Below, one piece after another: positions 1 through 5,048 of a stretch of 5,048 bases of DNA. The notes under the pieces were generated by a model. It was not told where the DNA came from and did no database searches. It worked only from the letters and a program-made list of their open reading frames with translations. The DNA is from an uncultured Lachnospiraceae bacterium (lineage in GTDB: Bacteria; Bacillota_A; Clostridia; Lachnospirales; Lachnospiraceae): positions 1 to 5,048 of the forward strand of contig CAMWMM010000379.1 in the NCBI GenBank assembly GCA_947175285.1. The letters run 5' to 3'. Positions within the stretch are counted from its first letter, which is position 1. The number at the start of each line of letters is the position of its first letter. Position numbers and translations under genes: made by a program.

Positions 1-1
1 A

Positions 2-1273
2 GAGTCGCAATGTAATAATATCCTGGCTGAAACAGGAATTTACTTAAGCGAAATTGTAAAGGGAAGCGATGTTGTAGGAAGACTCGATATTGACCGGTTT
101 GTTGTATACATGAAAGGTATTCATAATCCATCCGATGCGGACAAACTGGCTTCCGAAATTGTGGAAAAAGTAAATTATGCGTTCCCATATAACAATGATG
201 AAATTCGTGTAACATGCAGTATCGGTACAGCAATTTTCCCTTATCATGGCGTTACGTTTGAGGAACTTAAAGAGAAAGCAGACAGAGCAATAACCAGAGT
301 AAAAGCAAGAGGGAAATATGGTTATCGTATTTATGATGCAGCTGTTACGATGGCGTATCATGCTATCAGAAAGCATAATAATATAGCTTATGATCCGGAA
401 AAGGGAATGGAACTTGACTGGGATACGGAAGATATGGTTATGCGGATTCTTTTTGAAGACAAGATGGTAGAGTCGGCATTGCAGTCCGTTATTGAATTGC
501 TTACGGTACACTATAAATTTCACTCAGCATGTATATGCGGAAATGAGAAAGGCAGTCTGCCTTTATCCAAACAGGTAAGCTTTTCCGTGCATGGCTATGA
601 GACAGGATTGGAGAGTCAGGAACACTACGCTTTGCGCCGTGTAGTGTATGAAGTATTGTATGATTCATTTAAAAGCTGTAGTATTATCCATGAATATGAT
701 TTGGTAGTAGATGAACTGCGTTACTTTTTCCAGTCAGAGGGTATTAAGAGCCTTTTGTATTATCCGATTACTTCCAAGGGAGAATTTCAGGGAGCAATTA
801 TTTTTGAGAATCATGAAGATGTGCAGCTTGAACTGGAGAATGGCGTTATGGAGGAGCTTCGCTCCTTATTCAGAATTTTGGAAGCACATGTATTACAGAT
901 TGGTCTGATGGATCGTCTGCAGGATTTTGCGACGCAGATAGAAATGTTGGATAATTTGGACAATTATTCCTACATTATTAATGTGGATACATATGAGATT
1001 GGGTTTGTGAATAAGAAAGTTCTGATGCAGGCTCCGGATGTAAAAATCGGAGATGTCTGTTATAAAGCAATCCAGCATAGGGACACGCCGTGTGAGGACT
1101 GTATTTTTAACCAGATGAACAGAAAAGACCCTCATGACAGATGTACGATGGAAATGTTCAATTATTCTCTGCGTTGTTGGTGCAGAAGCAGTGCGAGCTG
1201 GCTGGAATGTAAAGAGGAAAATGCGCTTGGTCTTGTCAACTCCATTGATATCTCTGAATATTTTATTGGATAA
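2..1273 (+). CDS. Degenerate GGDEF-GAF-PAS signalling protein (5' end missing)
   Basis: The frame is open from base 2 to TAA at 1271-1273, giving 423 visible residues; the true start lies upstream. The ATG at 110 is internal, because recognisable GGDEF sequence precedes it. Visible residues 1-115 match the C-terminal half of a GGDEF domain: a VVGRL strand before the signature, then CSIGTAIFPYHG, then a helix with EKADRAITRVKARGKYGYRIYD. The signature itself reads DIDRF (residues 29-33) and the inhibitory-site RxxD position reads KGSD (20-23), so diguanylate cyclase activity is unlikely. Residues about 149-305 resemble a GAF domain (helix at the start, then SLLYYPITSKGEFQGAIIFE). Residues about 313-423 resemble a PAS domain (YSYIINVDTYEIGFVNKK) with many cysteines (353, 364, 367, 381, 392, 394, 403). 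No membrane segment is visible, so a cytosolic sensor or scaffold is inferred. It probably shares a transcript with the importer 29 nt downstream. Domain calls are by eye; the ligand is unknown. Confidence 0.8.
   Translation, partial: ESQCNNILAETGIYLSEIVKGSDVVGRLDIDRFVVYMKGIHNPSDADKLASEIVEKVNYAFPYNNDEIRVTCSIGTAIFPYHGVTFEELKEKADRAITRVKARGKYGYRIYDAAVTMAYHAIRKHNNIAYDPEKGMELDWDTEDMVMRILFEDKMVESALQSVIELLTVHYKFHSACICGNEKGSLPLSKQVSFSVHGYETGLESQEHYALRRVVYEVLYDSFKSCSIIHEYDLVVDELRYFFQSEGIKSLLYYPITSKGEFQGAIIFENHEDVQLELENGVMEELRSLFRILEAHVLQIGLMDRLQDFATQIEMLDNLDNYSYIINVDTYEIGFVNKKVLMQAPDVKIGDVCYKAIQHRDTPCEDCIFNQMNRKDPHDRCTMEMFNYSLRCWCRSSASWLECKEENALGLVNSIDISEYFIG
1233..1261 (+). promoter_or_regulatory. 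Weak candidate promoter inside the end of the signalling gene
   Basis: TTGTCA at 1233-1238 (five of six to the -35 consensus) is followed after 17 nt by GAATAT at 1256-1261 (three of six to the -10). It could give the binding-protein gene its own start, since the intergenic gap is only 29 nt. The -10 is poor, so this is a tentative call. Confidence 0.2.
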
Positions 1274-1288
1274 AAATTTTTTGAAAAT

Positions 1289-1295
1289 AAAGGAG
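1289..1295 (+). promoter_or_regulatory. Ribosome binding site of the binding-protein gene
   Basis: AAAGGAG sits 7 nt before the ATG at 1303 and fixes that start. The whole gap from 1274 to 1302 is AT-rich and too short for a T-box or other riboswitch leader. Confidence 0.85.
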
Positions 1296-1302
1296 AATTA
1301 TT

Positions 1303-2343
1303 ATGAAAAAGAAAGTATTAGCATTATTTATGGCAGCCACAATGACGGCAGGACTGCTAGCGGGCTGTGGTTCCGAAGCAGCAAATTCGACAAAAGATGC
1401 AGGTGAGTCAGGAACTGCCCAGACAGAAAGTGCTGCGTCAGGTGATACGGCTGCATCCGTAAAGGTTTACCATATTGGTATTTGTCAGTTATTGGAGCAT
1501 GACGCGCTTGGTGCGGCTACGCAGGGATTCCAGGACGCTCTTGTGGAACTGCTTGGAGAAGGCAACGTAACATTTGATTATCAGAATGCACAGGGAGAGC
1601 AGGCAAACTGCGCTACTATCTGTACACAGTTTGTAGCAGATGATGTAGATTTGATTCTTGCAAATGCTACGGCATCTTTACAGGCGGCAACTGCTGCAAC
1701 AAATTCAATTCCGATTCTTGGAACTTCTATTACAGATTATGCGACAGCGCTCGACGCTGCAAGCTGGAGCGGTTCTTCAGGAACTAATGTATCGGGAACT
1801 TCCGATTTGGCGCCGTTAGAAGAGCAGGAAAATATGTTGGTAGAGCTTTTCCCGGATGCAAAAAAAGTAGGTATTCTGTATTGTTCCGCAGAAGCGAATT
1901 CCGCATATCAGGCACATGTTTTTGAAGAAAGCCTGGACGAGGACGGTATTTCTTATGAAGAGTATACAATTGCTGATTCCAGTGAAATTCAGGCAGTTGT
2001 AACAGGCGCATGTCAGAACTGTGACGTTCTCTACATTCCGACAGATAACACACTTGCAAATAACACAGAGGCTGTCAACAATATCTGCTTACCGGCGGGT
2101 GTTCCTGTTATTGCAGGTGAAGAGGGTATTTGTTCAGGATGCGGTGTTGCAACATTGTCCATCAGTTACTATGATATCGGACATAAAGCAGGTGAAATGG
2201 CTTATGAAATTCTTGTTAACGGAGCTGATATTTCCACAATGAACATTGAATATGCTCCGCAGGTGAAAAAAGAGTACAACAAGGAAATCTGTGAGAAATT
2301 GAATGTTACCGTTCCGGATGATTATACGGCAATCGGCGAATAA
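1303..2343 (+). CDS. ABC importer substrate-binding lipoprotein (ABC_sub_bind/TrpX-like)
   Basis: 346 aa. A lipoprotein signal is clear: MKKK, a hydrophobic core, and the lipobox LLAGC with Cys22 as the lipidated residue. A Ser/Thr/Gly/Ala-rich linker (about 24-52) follows, then a two-lobe binding domain to the C-terminus. Typical family features are HIGICQLLEHDALGAATQGF near the start, the DLILANATASLQAA segment, AKKVGILYCSAEANS at the second lobe, and GVATLSISYYDIGHKAGEMA near the end. These match PF04392, the family of TrpX, a tryptophan/phenylalanine binder in streptococci. Substrate here is not shown; aromatic amino acids are only a guess. The mature part has ten cysteines besides Cys22, including CQNC (237-240) and CSGC (277-280). 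The start is set by the ribosome binding site and the signal peptide. The permease gene follows after 45 nt. Confidence 0.93.
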   Translation: MKKKVLALFMAATMTAGLLAGCGSEAANSTKDAGESGTAQTESAASGDTAASVKVYHIGICQLLEHDALGAATQGFQDALVELLGEGNVTFDYQNAQGEQANCATICTQFVADDVDLILANATASLQAATAATNSIPILGTSITDYATALDAASWSGSSGTNVSGTSDLAPLEEQENMLVELFPDAKKVGILYCSAEANSAYQAHVFEESLDEDGISYEEYTIADSSEIQAVVTGACQNCDVLYIPTDNTLANNTEAVNNICLPAGVPVIAGEEGICSGCGVATLSISYYDIGHKAGEMAYEILVNGADISTMNIEYAPQVKKEYNKEICEKLNVTVPDDYTAIGE

Positions 2344-2368
2344 GAGGAATCGCTTTGCGATTCTTCTT
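2342..2368 (+). promoter_or_regulatory. Intergenic hairpin between binding-protein and permease genes
   Basis: Bases 2342-2353 pair with 2357-2368: a 12-bp stem with one G-T wobble (2346/2364) and a TTT loop. The stem begins within the stop codon of the binding-protein gene. The 3' side is followed by TTCTTCTTG rather than a run of T, so it is not a typical terminator. By analogy with intercistronic hairpins in other importer operons, it may protect the upstream message or lower transcription into the permease, giving an excess of binding protein. That role is inferred. Confidence 0.6.
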
Positions 2369-2375
2369 GTATATT

Positions 2376-2382
2376 AAGGAGG
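2376..2382 (+). promoter_or_regulatory. Ribosome binding site of the permease gene
   Basis: AAGGAGG lies 6 nt before the ATG at 2389, deciding that start over the in-frame ATG at 2419. It lies 7 nt beyond the hairpin, so it should stay accessible. Confidence 0.85.
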
Positions 2383-2388
2383 TTTTTC

Positions 2389-3336
2389 ATGATTTTATTA
2401 TCATTTTCTTTATCGCCAATGTCGCTTTTGCGGGCATTGCCGGGCTCAGTTGCACAGGGGCTTATCTGGGGGGTTATGGCACTCGGGGTTTACATAACGT
2501 TTAGACTGTTGGATTTTGCGGATTTGACAGTAGACGGTTCCCTTGCTACAGGAGGTGCGGTAGCAGTTATGCTGATTCGGCTGGACATTCATCCGGCAAT
2601 CGCGCTTGTTGCAGCTTTTGCAGCCGGTATGGCGGCAGGGTTCGTAACCGGTATTTTACATACACAGCTTGGCATTCCGGGGATTTTATCGAGTATTCTG
2701 ACCCAGATTTCCCTGTATTCCATAAATTTGGACATTATGGGAAAATCCAATCAGGCAATCAACGTGGACAATTATCCGTTAGTGGCATCTTTGCGTTACA
2801 TTTCCGGAGATTCTTTGACGGTCTTTAAGTTTTTTGGCGGTCTGATTCTTGGGTGCCTGCTTTTGGTTATAATTTTATACTGTTATTTCGGAACAGAACA
2901 GGGCTCTGCGATTCGTGCTACCGGCTGTAATAAGAGTATGGCAAAAGCACAAGGCATCAATACGGATTTCCATACGGTACTTGCCCTTATGATTTCTAAC
3001 GGATTGGTAGGATTATGCGGAGGCTTATATGCACAGTATCAGGGCGCGGCAGATGTCAATATGGGACGTGGTGCGATTGTATATGGTCTGGCGGCAGTCA
3101 TCATCGGAGAAGTCGTATTTGCAAAACTCTATACAGGAAAGCGTTATACTTTTGCTTATACGATGATGGCAGTGATTGGCGGTATGGTGATTTATTATAC
3201 GGTAACGGCATTTGTTATCTGGCTGAAAATCGTATCTTCGGATAACCTGAAACTGTTTTCGGCAATCATTGTTGCCATCTTCCTTGCAATACCTTATTTA
3301 AAAGAAAAATATGGTAAGAAAAGGAGGACTGCGTAA
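2389..3336 (+). CDS. ABC importer permease (BPD_transp_2, TrpY-like)
   Basis: 315 aa, a usual length for this family. It is the membrane channel subunit for the binding protein encoded just before it. Hydrophobic segments lie at about 19-41, 51-65, 69-91, 96-116, 147-167, 196-218, 228-245, 254-279 and 289-303, so eight or nine helices are likely; the tail ends in basic residues (KEKYGKKRRTA), suggesting a cytosolic C-terminus. Family hallmarks are RLLDFADLTVDGSLATGGA (39-57), LGIPGILSSILTQISLYSIN (94-113), and the cytosolic loop AIRATGCNKSMAKAQGIN (174-191), which is expected to contact the ATPase. These fit PF02653 and COG4120, the branch paired with PF04392 binding proteins rather than the sugar or branched-chain branches. 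The stop TAA overlaps the next ATG by one base, implying translational coupling. Confidence 0.93.
   Translation: MILLSFSLSPMSLLRALPGSVAQGLIWGVMALGVYITFRLLDFADLTVDGSLATGGAVAVMLIRLDIHPAIALVAAFAAGMAAGFVTGILHTQLGIPGILSSILTQISLYSINLDIMGKSNQAINVDNYPLVASLRYISGDSLTVFKFFGGLILGCLLLVIILYCYFGTEQGSAIRATGCNKSMAKAQGINTDFHTVLALMISNGLVGLCGGLYAQYQGAADVNMGRGAIVYGLAAVIIGEVVFAKLYTGKRYTFAYTMMAVIGGMVIYYTVTAFVIWLKIVSSDNLKLFSAIIVAIFLAIPYLKEKYGKKRRTA
3321..3327 (+). promoter_or_regulatory. Ribosome binding site of the ATPase gene
   Basis: AAGGAGG inside the last permease codons, 8 nt before the ATG at 3336. With the TAATG overlap it marks a coupled start, so ribosomes are expected to enter the broken ATPase frame efficiently. 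Confidence 0.85.
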
Positions 3337-3524
3337 TGGCATATGCATTGGAATTAAAAAATATCCATAAAACATTTAATCCGGGAACTATCAATGAAAA
3401 AGTGGCATTACAAGGTGTGAATTTGAACTTAAACGACGGTGATTTTGTGACAATTATCGGCGGAAACGGCGCTGGGAAATCTACGATGCTTAATGCGATT
3501 GCCGGTGTATGGGGAATTGATTAA
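3336..3524 (+). CDS. ATPase N-terminal fragment with Walker A (62 aa)
   Basis: This is what would be translated from the strong start if the stop is real. It holds the first beta strands and Walker A (42-50), ending at GVWGID. It lacks the Q-loop, signature, Walker B and H-loop, so it cannot hydrolyse ATP as an ABC subunit and is probably degraded. Confidence 0.5.
   Translation: MAYALELKNIHKTFNPGTINEKVALQGVNLNLNDGDFVTIIGGNGAGKSTMLNAIAGVWGID
3522..3524 (+). other. In-frame TAA stop in the ATPase gene
   Basis: The position is the residue just before the glycine of the GxIxIDG strand, a variable surface site where related ATPases usually carry polar residues such as Glu, Ser, Gln or Lys. GAA, CAA, AAA and TCA are each one substitution away from TAA. 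All five complete genes' final stops here are also TAA, so a reassigned TAA codon is not credible. Confidence 0.9.
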
Positions 3525-3551
3525 GGCGCTATTATCATTGACGGGAAAGAT

Positions 3552-4139
3552 GTGACGTCTCTTCCGGAACATAAACGCGCAAGTTTCCTTGGGCGTGTTT
3601 TTCAGGATCCGATGACGGGGACGGCGGCAACGATGTCCATTGATGAAAATATGGCGATTGCCATGCGGCGCGGTAAACCGCGTACTTTGAAGTGGGGCGT
3701 TACCAAAAGCGAAAGAGAAAAATTCAAAGAGCAGTTAATGGAGCTTGATTTAGGGCTCGAAGACAGACTTACGACGAAAGTGGGGCTTCTTTCCGGCGGA
3801 CAAAGGCAGGCGGTCACGCTTTTGATGGCATCTTTACAGAAACCGAAACTCTTGCTTTTAGACGAACATACGGCGGCGCTGGACCCCAAGACAGCGGCAA
3901 AAGTGCTTGCTCTTTCCGATAAGATTATTGAAGACCATCATTTAACGGCAATGATGGTGACACATAACATGAAAGATGCCATTGCACACGGCAACAGATT
4001 GATTATGATGCATGAGGGAAATATTATTTATGATGTGAGCGGCGAAGAGAAGAAAAAGCTGAAAGTTTCCGACTTATTAGCCAAATTTGAAGAAGTCAGC
4101 GGCGGAGAATTTGCAAATGACCGTATGATTCTATCATAA
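3552..4139 (+). CDS. ATPase C-terminal fragment with signature and Walker B (195 aa)
   Basis: A possible restart from GTG at 3552, 27 nt after the stop. Upstream bases (GACGGGAAAGAT) contain only a weak GGGA match to a ribosome binding site, unlike every other gene here, so restart would be inefficient. The product keeps the Q-loop, LSGGQ, Walker B, D-loop and H-loop but has no Walker A, so it would not bind ATP normally by itself. Confidence 0.4.
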   Translation: MTSLPEHKRASFLGRVFQDPMTGTAATMSIDENMAIAMRRGKPRTLKWGVTKSEREKFKEQLMELDLGLEDRLTTKVGLLSGGQRQAVTLLMASLQKPKLLLLDEHTAALDPKTAAKVLALSDKIIEDHHLTAMMVTHNMKDAIAHGNRLIMMHEGNIIYDVSGEEKKKLKVSDLLAKFEEVSGGEFANDRMILS

Positions 4140-4187
4140 GAGTTGATTTTTTTCCTGTAATGTGCGAAAATAAAAACAGCGGTTATG

Positions 4188-4209
4188 ACAGATTATGTGT
4201 ATAATCTGT
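4188..4209. repeat. Perfect palindrome over the -10 box (9-bp arms, 4-nt spacer)
   Basis: ACAGATTAT (4188-4196) and ATAATCTGT (4201-4209) are exact reverse complements around GTGT. A further pair, GTTA (4182-4185) and TAAC (4210-4213), extends it with a 2-nt TG bulge on the left. The right arm contains most of TATAAT. It is best read as an operator candidate for a dimeric regulator; a 5' leader hairpin is the alternative. No T-run follows, so it is not an intrinsic terminator. Confidence 0.6.
4200..4205 (+). promoter_or_regulatory. Candidate -10 box (TATAAT) for the Fe-S scaffold-type gene
   Basis: An exact TATAAT lies 41 nt before the ATG at 4247, in the 107-nt gap after the transporter genes. 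No good -35 hexamer exists at 16-18 nt upstream (the 17-nt position reads CAGCGG), and the bases before it do not form an extended -10. An activator or weak basal promoter would fit; this is inferred. Confidence 0.45.
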
Positions 4210-4232
4210 TAACAAATATTATTACATAATCG

Positions 4233-4239
4233 AAAGGAG
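4233..4239 (+). promoter_or_regulatory. Ribosome binding site of the Fe-S scaffold-type gene
   Basis: AAAGGAG lies 7 nt before the ATG at 4247 and sets that start. Confidence 0.85.
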
Positions 4240-4246
4240 TTATCAC

Positions 4247-4939
4247 ATGATTTATTCAAAAGAAGTTGAAGAAATGTGTACTGTAGCACAGGGCGTACAT
4301 CATGGCTGTGCTCCAATCCCTGAAGAAGCAAAATGGGTTCAGGCAAAAGAAGTAAAAGATATTTCCGGTTTGACACACGGTGTAGGCTGGTGTGCTCCTC
4401 AGCAGGGTGCCTGCAAACTGACTCTGAATGTCAAAGAGGGTATTATCCAGGAAGCGCTCGTTGAGACAATCGGCTGTTCCGGTATGACACATTCGGCTGC
4501 TATGGCATCTGAAATTTTACCGGGTCTGACAGTTATGGAAGCACTTAATACTGACCTTGTATGCGACGCTATCAATACAGCTATGAGAGAGCTGTTCTTA
4601 CAGATTGTTTACGGACGTACACAGTCTGCATTCTCCGAAGAGGGACTTCCGGTAGGCGCAGGTCTTGAGGATTTAGGAAAAGGTTTAAGAAGCCAGGTTG
4701 GTACTATGTATGGTACATTAAAGAAAGGTCCTCGTTACCTTGAAATGGCGGAAGGTTATGTAACAGGTATTGCACTGGATGCAAATGATGAAATCATTGG
4801 TTACAAATTCGTAAGTCTTGGTAAGATGACAGACTTCATCAAAAAAGGCGATGACCCGAACACTGCATATGAAAAAGCATGTGGACAGTATGGCCGTGTT
4901 GACGATGCTGTTAAGATTATCGACCCCAGATGCGAATAA
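4247..4939 (+). CDS. NifU/IscU-like Fe-S cluster scaffold-type protein
   Basis: 230 aa, cytosolic, with no signal peptide or membrane helix. Residues about 55-110 resemble the NifU N-terminal/IscU fold: a CKLTLNVKEGIIQEALVETI strand pair, then GCSGMTHSAAMASEILPG with Cys77, then LTVMEAL. This parallels the GC...AS...KGKT.EEA stretch around a cluster-ligand cysteine in IscU. Eight cysteines are present (11, 21, 49, 56, 77, 106, 212, 229), so Fe-S binding is plausible, but the other two IscU ligand positions are not obvious to me. The N-terminal 45 residues (HHGCAPIP, GLTHGVGWCAPQQ) and the C-terminal 100 are not IscU-like and make it longer than IscU (about 128 aa). No iscS/nifS-type desulfurase gene is adjacent. 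It is followed after 18 nt by a GGGtGRT-family gene, its usual partner as I recall. Its role as a true scaffold is unproven. Confidence 0.82.
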   Translation: MIYSKEVEEMCTVAQGVHHGCAPIPEEAKWVQAKEVKDISGLTHGVGWCAPQQGACKLTLNVKEGIIQEALVETIGCSGMTHSAAMASEILPGLTVMEALNTDLVCDAINTAMRELFLQIVYGRTQSAFSEEGLPVGAGLEDLGKGLRSQVGTMYGTLKKGPRYLEMAEGYVTGIALDANDEIIGYKFVSLGKMTDFIKKGDDPNTAYEKACGQYGRVDDAVKIIDPRCE

Positions 4940-4940
4940 G

Positions 4941-4947
4941 AAGGAGG
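4941..4947 (+). promoter_or_regulatory. Ribosome binding site of the GGGtGRT-family gene
   Basis: AAGGAGG begins 2 nt after the preceding stop and lies 10 nt before the ATG at 4958, a slightly long but acceptable spacing. Confidence 0.75.
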
Positions 4948-4957
4948 ATAAGATAAG

Positions 4958-5048
4958 ATGGCTTTATTTGAATCATATGAAAGAAGAATTGATAAAATCA
5001 ATTCCGTATTAAAAAATTACGGCATCTCTTCTATTGAAGAAGCTGAGA
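4958..5048 (+). CDS. GGGtGRT-family protein, N-terminal fragment (3' end missing)
   Basis: Thirty codons are visible before the window ends, beginning MALFESYERRIDKINSVL and continuing KNYGISSIEEAE. I recognise this as the conserved beginning of the GGGtGRT family (PF14057), proteins of unknown function, usually a little over 300 aa, found in anaerobic bacteria. The naming motif itself lies beyond the window, so the call rests on the N-terminus and on its place directly after the NifU-like gene. The 18-nt gap, with no terminator, indicates one operon. The two proteins may act together, but no mechanism can be read from this fragment. Confidence 0.7.
   Translation, partial: MALFESYERRIDKINSVLKNYGISSIEEAE

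Larger units (their letters stand above)
3336..4139 (+). pseudogene. ABC importer ATPase (TrpZ-like) interrupted by one in-frame stop
   Basis: Read through the stop, this is a 267-position ABC ATPase of normal length. Walker A is GGNGAGKST (42-50), the Q-loop glutamine is Q90 in RVFQDP, the signature is LLSGGQRQA (151-159), Walker B is KLLLLDE (171-177, catalytic E177), the D-loop is AALD (180-183) and the H-loop histidine is H210 in MVTHNM. The stretch LLLLDEHTAALDPKTA is typical of the ATPases paired with PF04392 binding proteins. It should power the importer from the cytosolic face. Codon 63 is TAA (3522-3524), after GVWGID and before GAIIIDGKDVT, with the frame unchanged on both sides. 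No other damage is visible, so the change is either recent or a sequence error. If real, Walker A is cut from all other motifs and the subunit should be dead. Confidence 0.85.

Noticed and set aside
44..523. Long antisense open frame on the minus strand (159 aa)
   Set aside because: It lies opposite the clearly coding sensor gene, has no ribosome binding site that I can see, and resembles no known protein; it is a shadow frame.
110..1273. Taking the ATG at 110 as the start of the signalling protein
   Set aside because: The frame is open back to base 2 and those codons encode expected GGDEF-domain sequence, so the gene is cut by the window edge.
2468..2473. Run of six G in the permease as a phase-variation tract
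   Set aside because: It is short, encodes Trp-Gly in a conserved frame, and no sign of frameshifting is present.
3336..4139. Recoding of TAA as a sense codon
   Set aside because: All other complete genes in the window end in TAA at their expected family lengths, so TAA acts as a normal stop here.
4124..4153. Intrinsic terminator at the end of the ATPase gene: TATGAT/ATCATA stem followed by T7
   Set aside because: The stem is 6 bp of mostly A-T pairs and the T-run (4147-4153) starts 8 nt after it, too far and too weak for a convincing terminator.
4198..4215. Rex operator (TTGTTAA-N4-TTAACAA)
   Set aside because: The right half matches at 4209-4215, but the left half (TGTATAA) matches only four of seven positions.

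Overview
The window looks like chromosomal DNA of an anaerobic, low-to-moderate-GC Firmicute, most likely Lachnospiraceae/Clostridium cluster XIVa. This is an inference from several things: strong AAGGAGG-type ribosome binding sites before every gene, a clostridial lipoprotein signal, the gene families present, and a GGDEF/GAF/PAS protein of a style common in gut Lachnospiraceae. All genes lie on the + strand and are tightly packed. The largest gap is 107 nt, so no stretch over 300 bases lacks a gene.

Region 1 (2-1273) is the 3' part of a signalling protein cut by the window edge. It carries a degenerate GGDEF domain (DIDRF instead of GGDEF), then a GAF-like domain, then a cysteine-rich PAS-like domain. 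Region 2 (1303-4139) starts 29 nt later and encodes a three-part ABC importer of the ABC_sub_bind (PF04392)/TrpXYZ-like type: a lipoprotein that binds substrate, a membrane permease, and an ATPase. A stable hairpin separates the binding-protein gene from the permease gene. Permease and ATPase overlap by one base (TAATG).

The ATPase gene is broken by one in-frame TAA at codon 63, between Walker A and the Q-loop. Everything after the stop is intact and in the same frame. As read, the importer would lack a working motor unless the stop is a sequencing error, is read through, or another ATPase substitutes.

Region 3 (4247-5048) is a separate unit behind a 107-nt spacer that holds a TATAAT hexamer inside a perfect 9-bp-arm palindrome. 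It encodes a NifU/IscU-like Fe-S scaffold-type protein, followed after 18 nt by the start of what I recognise as a GGGtGRT-family protein (cut by the window edge). I recall these two as frequent neighbours in anaerobes; the function of the pair is not established to my knowledge.

The points most worth checking are the lone nonsense codon in the ATPase, the catalytically degenerate GGDEF sensor placed directly upstream of the importer, the palindrome over the -10 box, and the scaffold/GGGtGRT pair.
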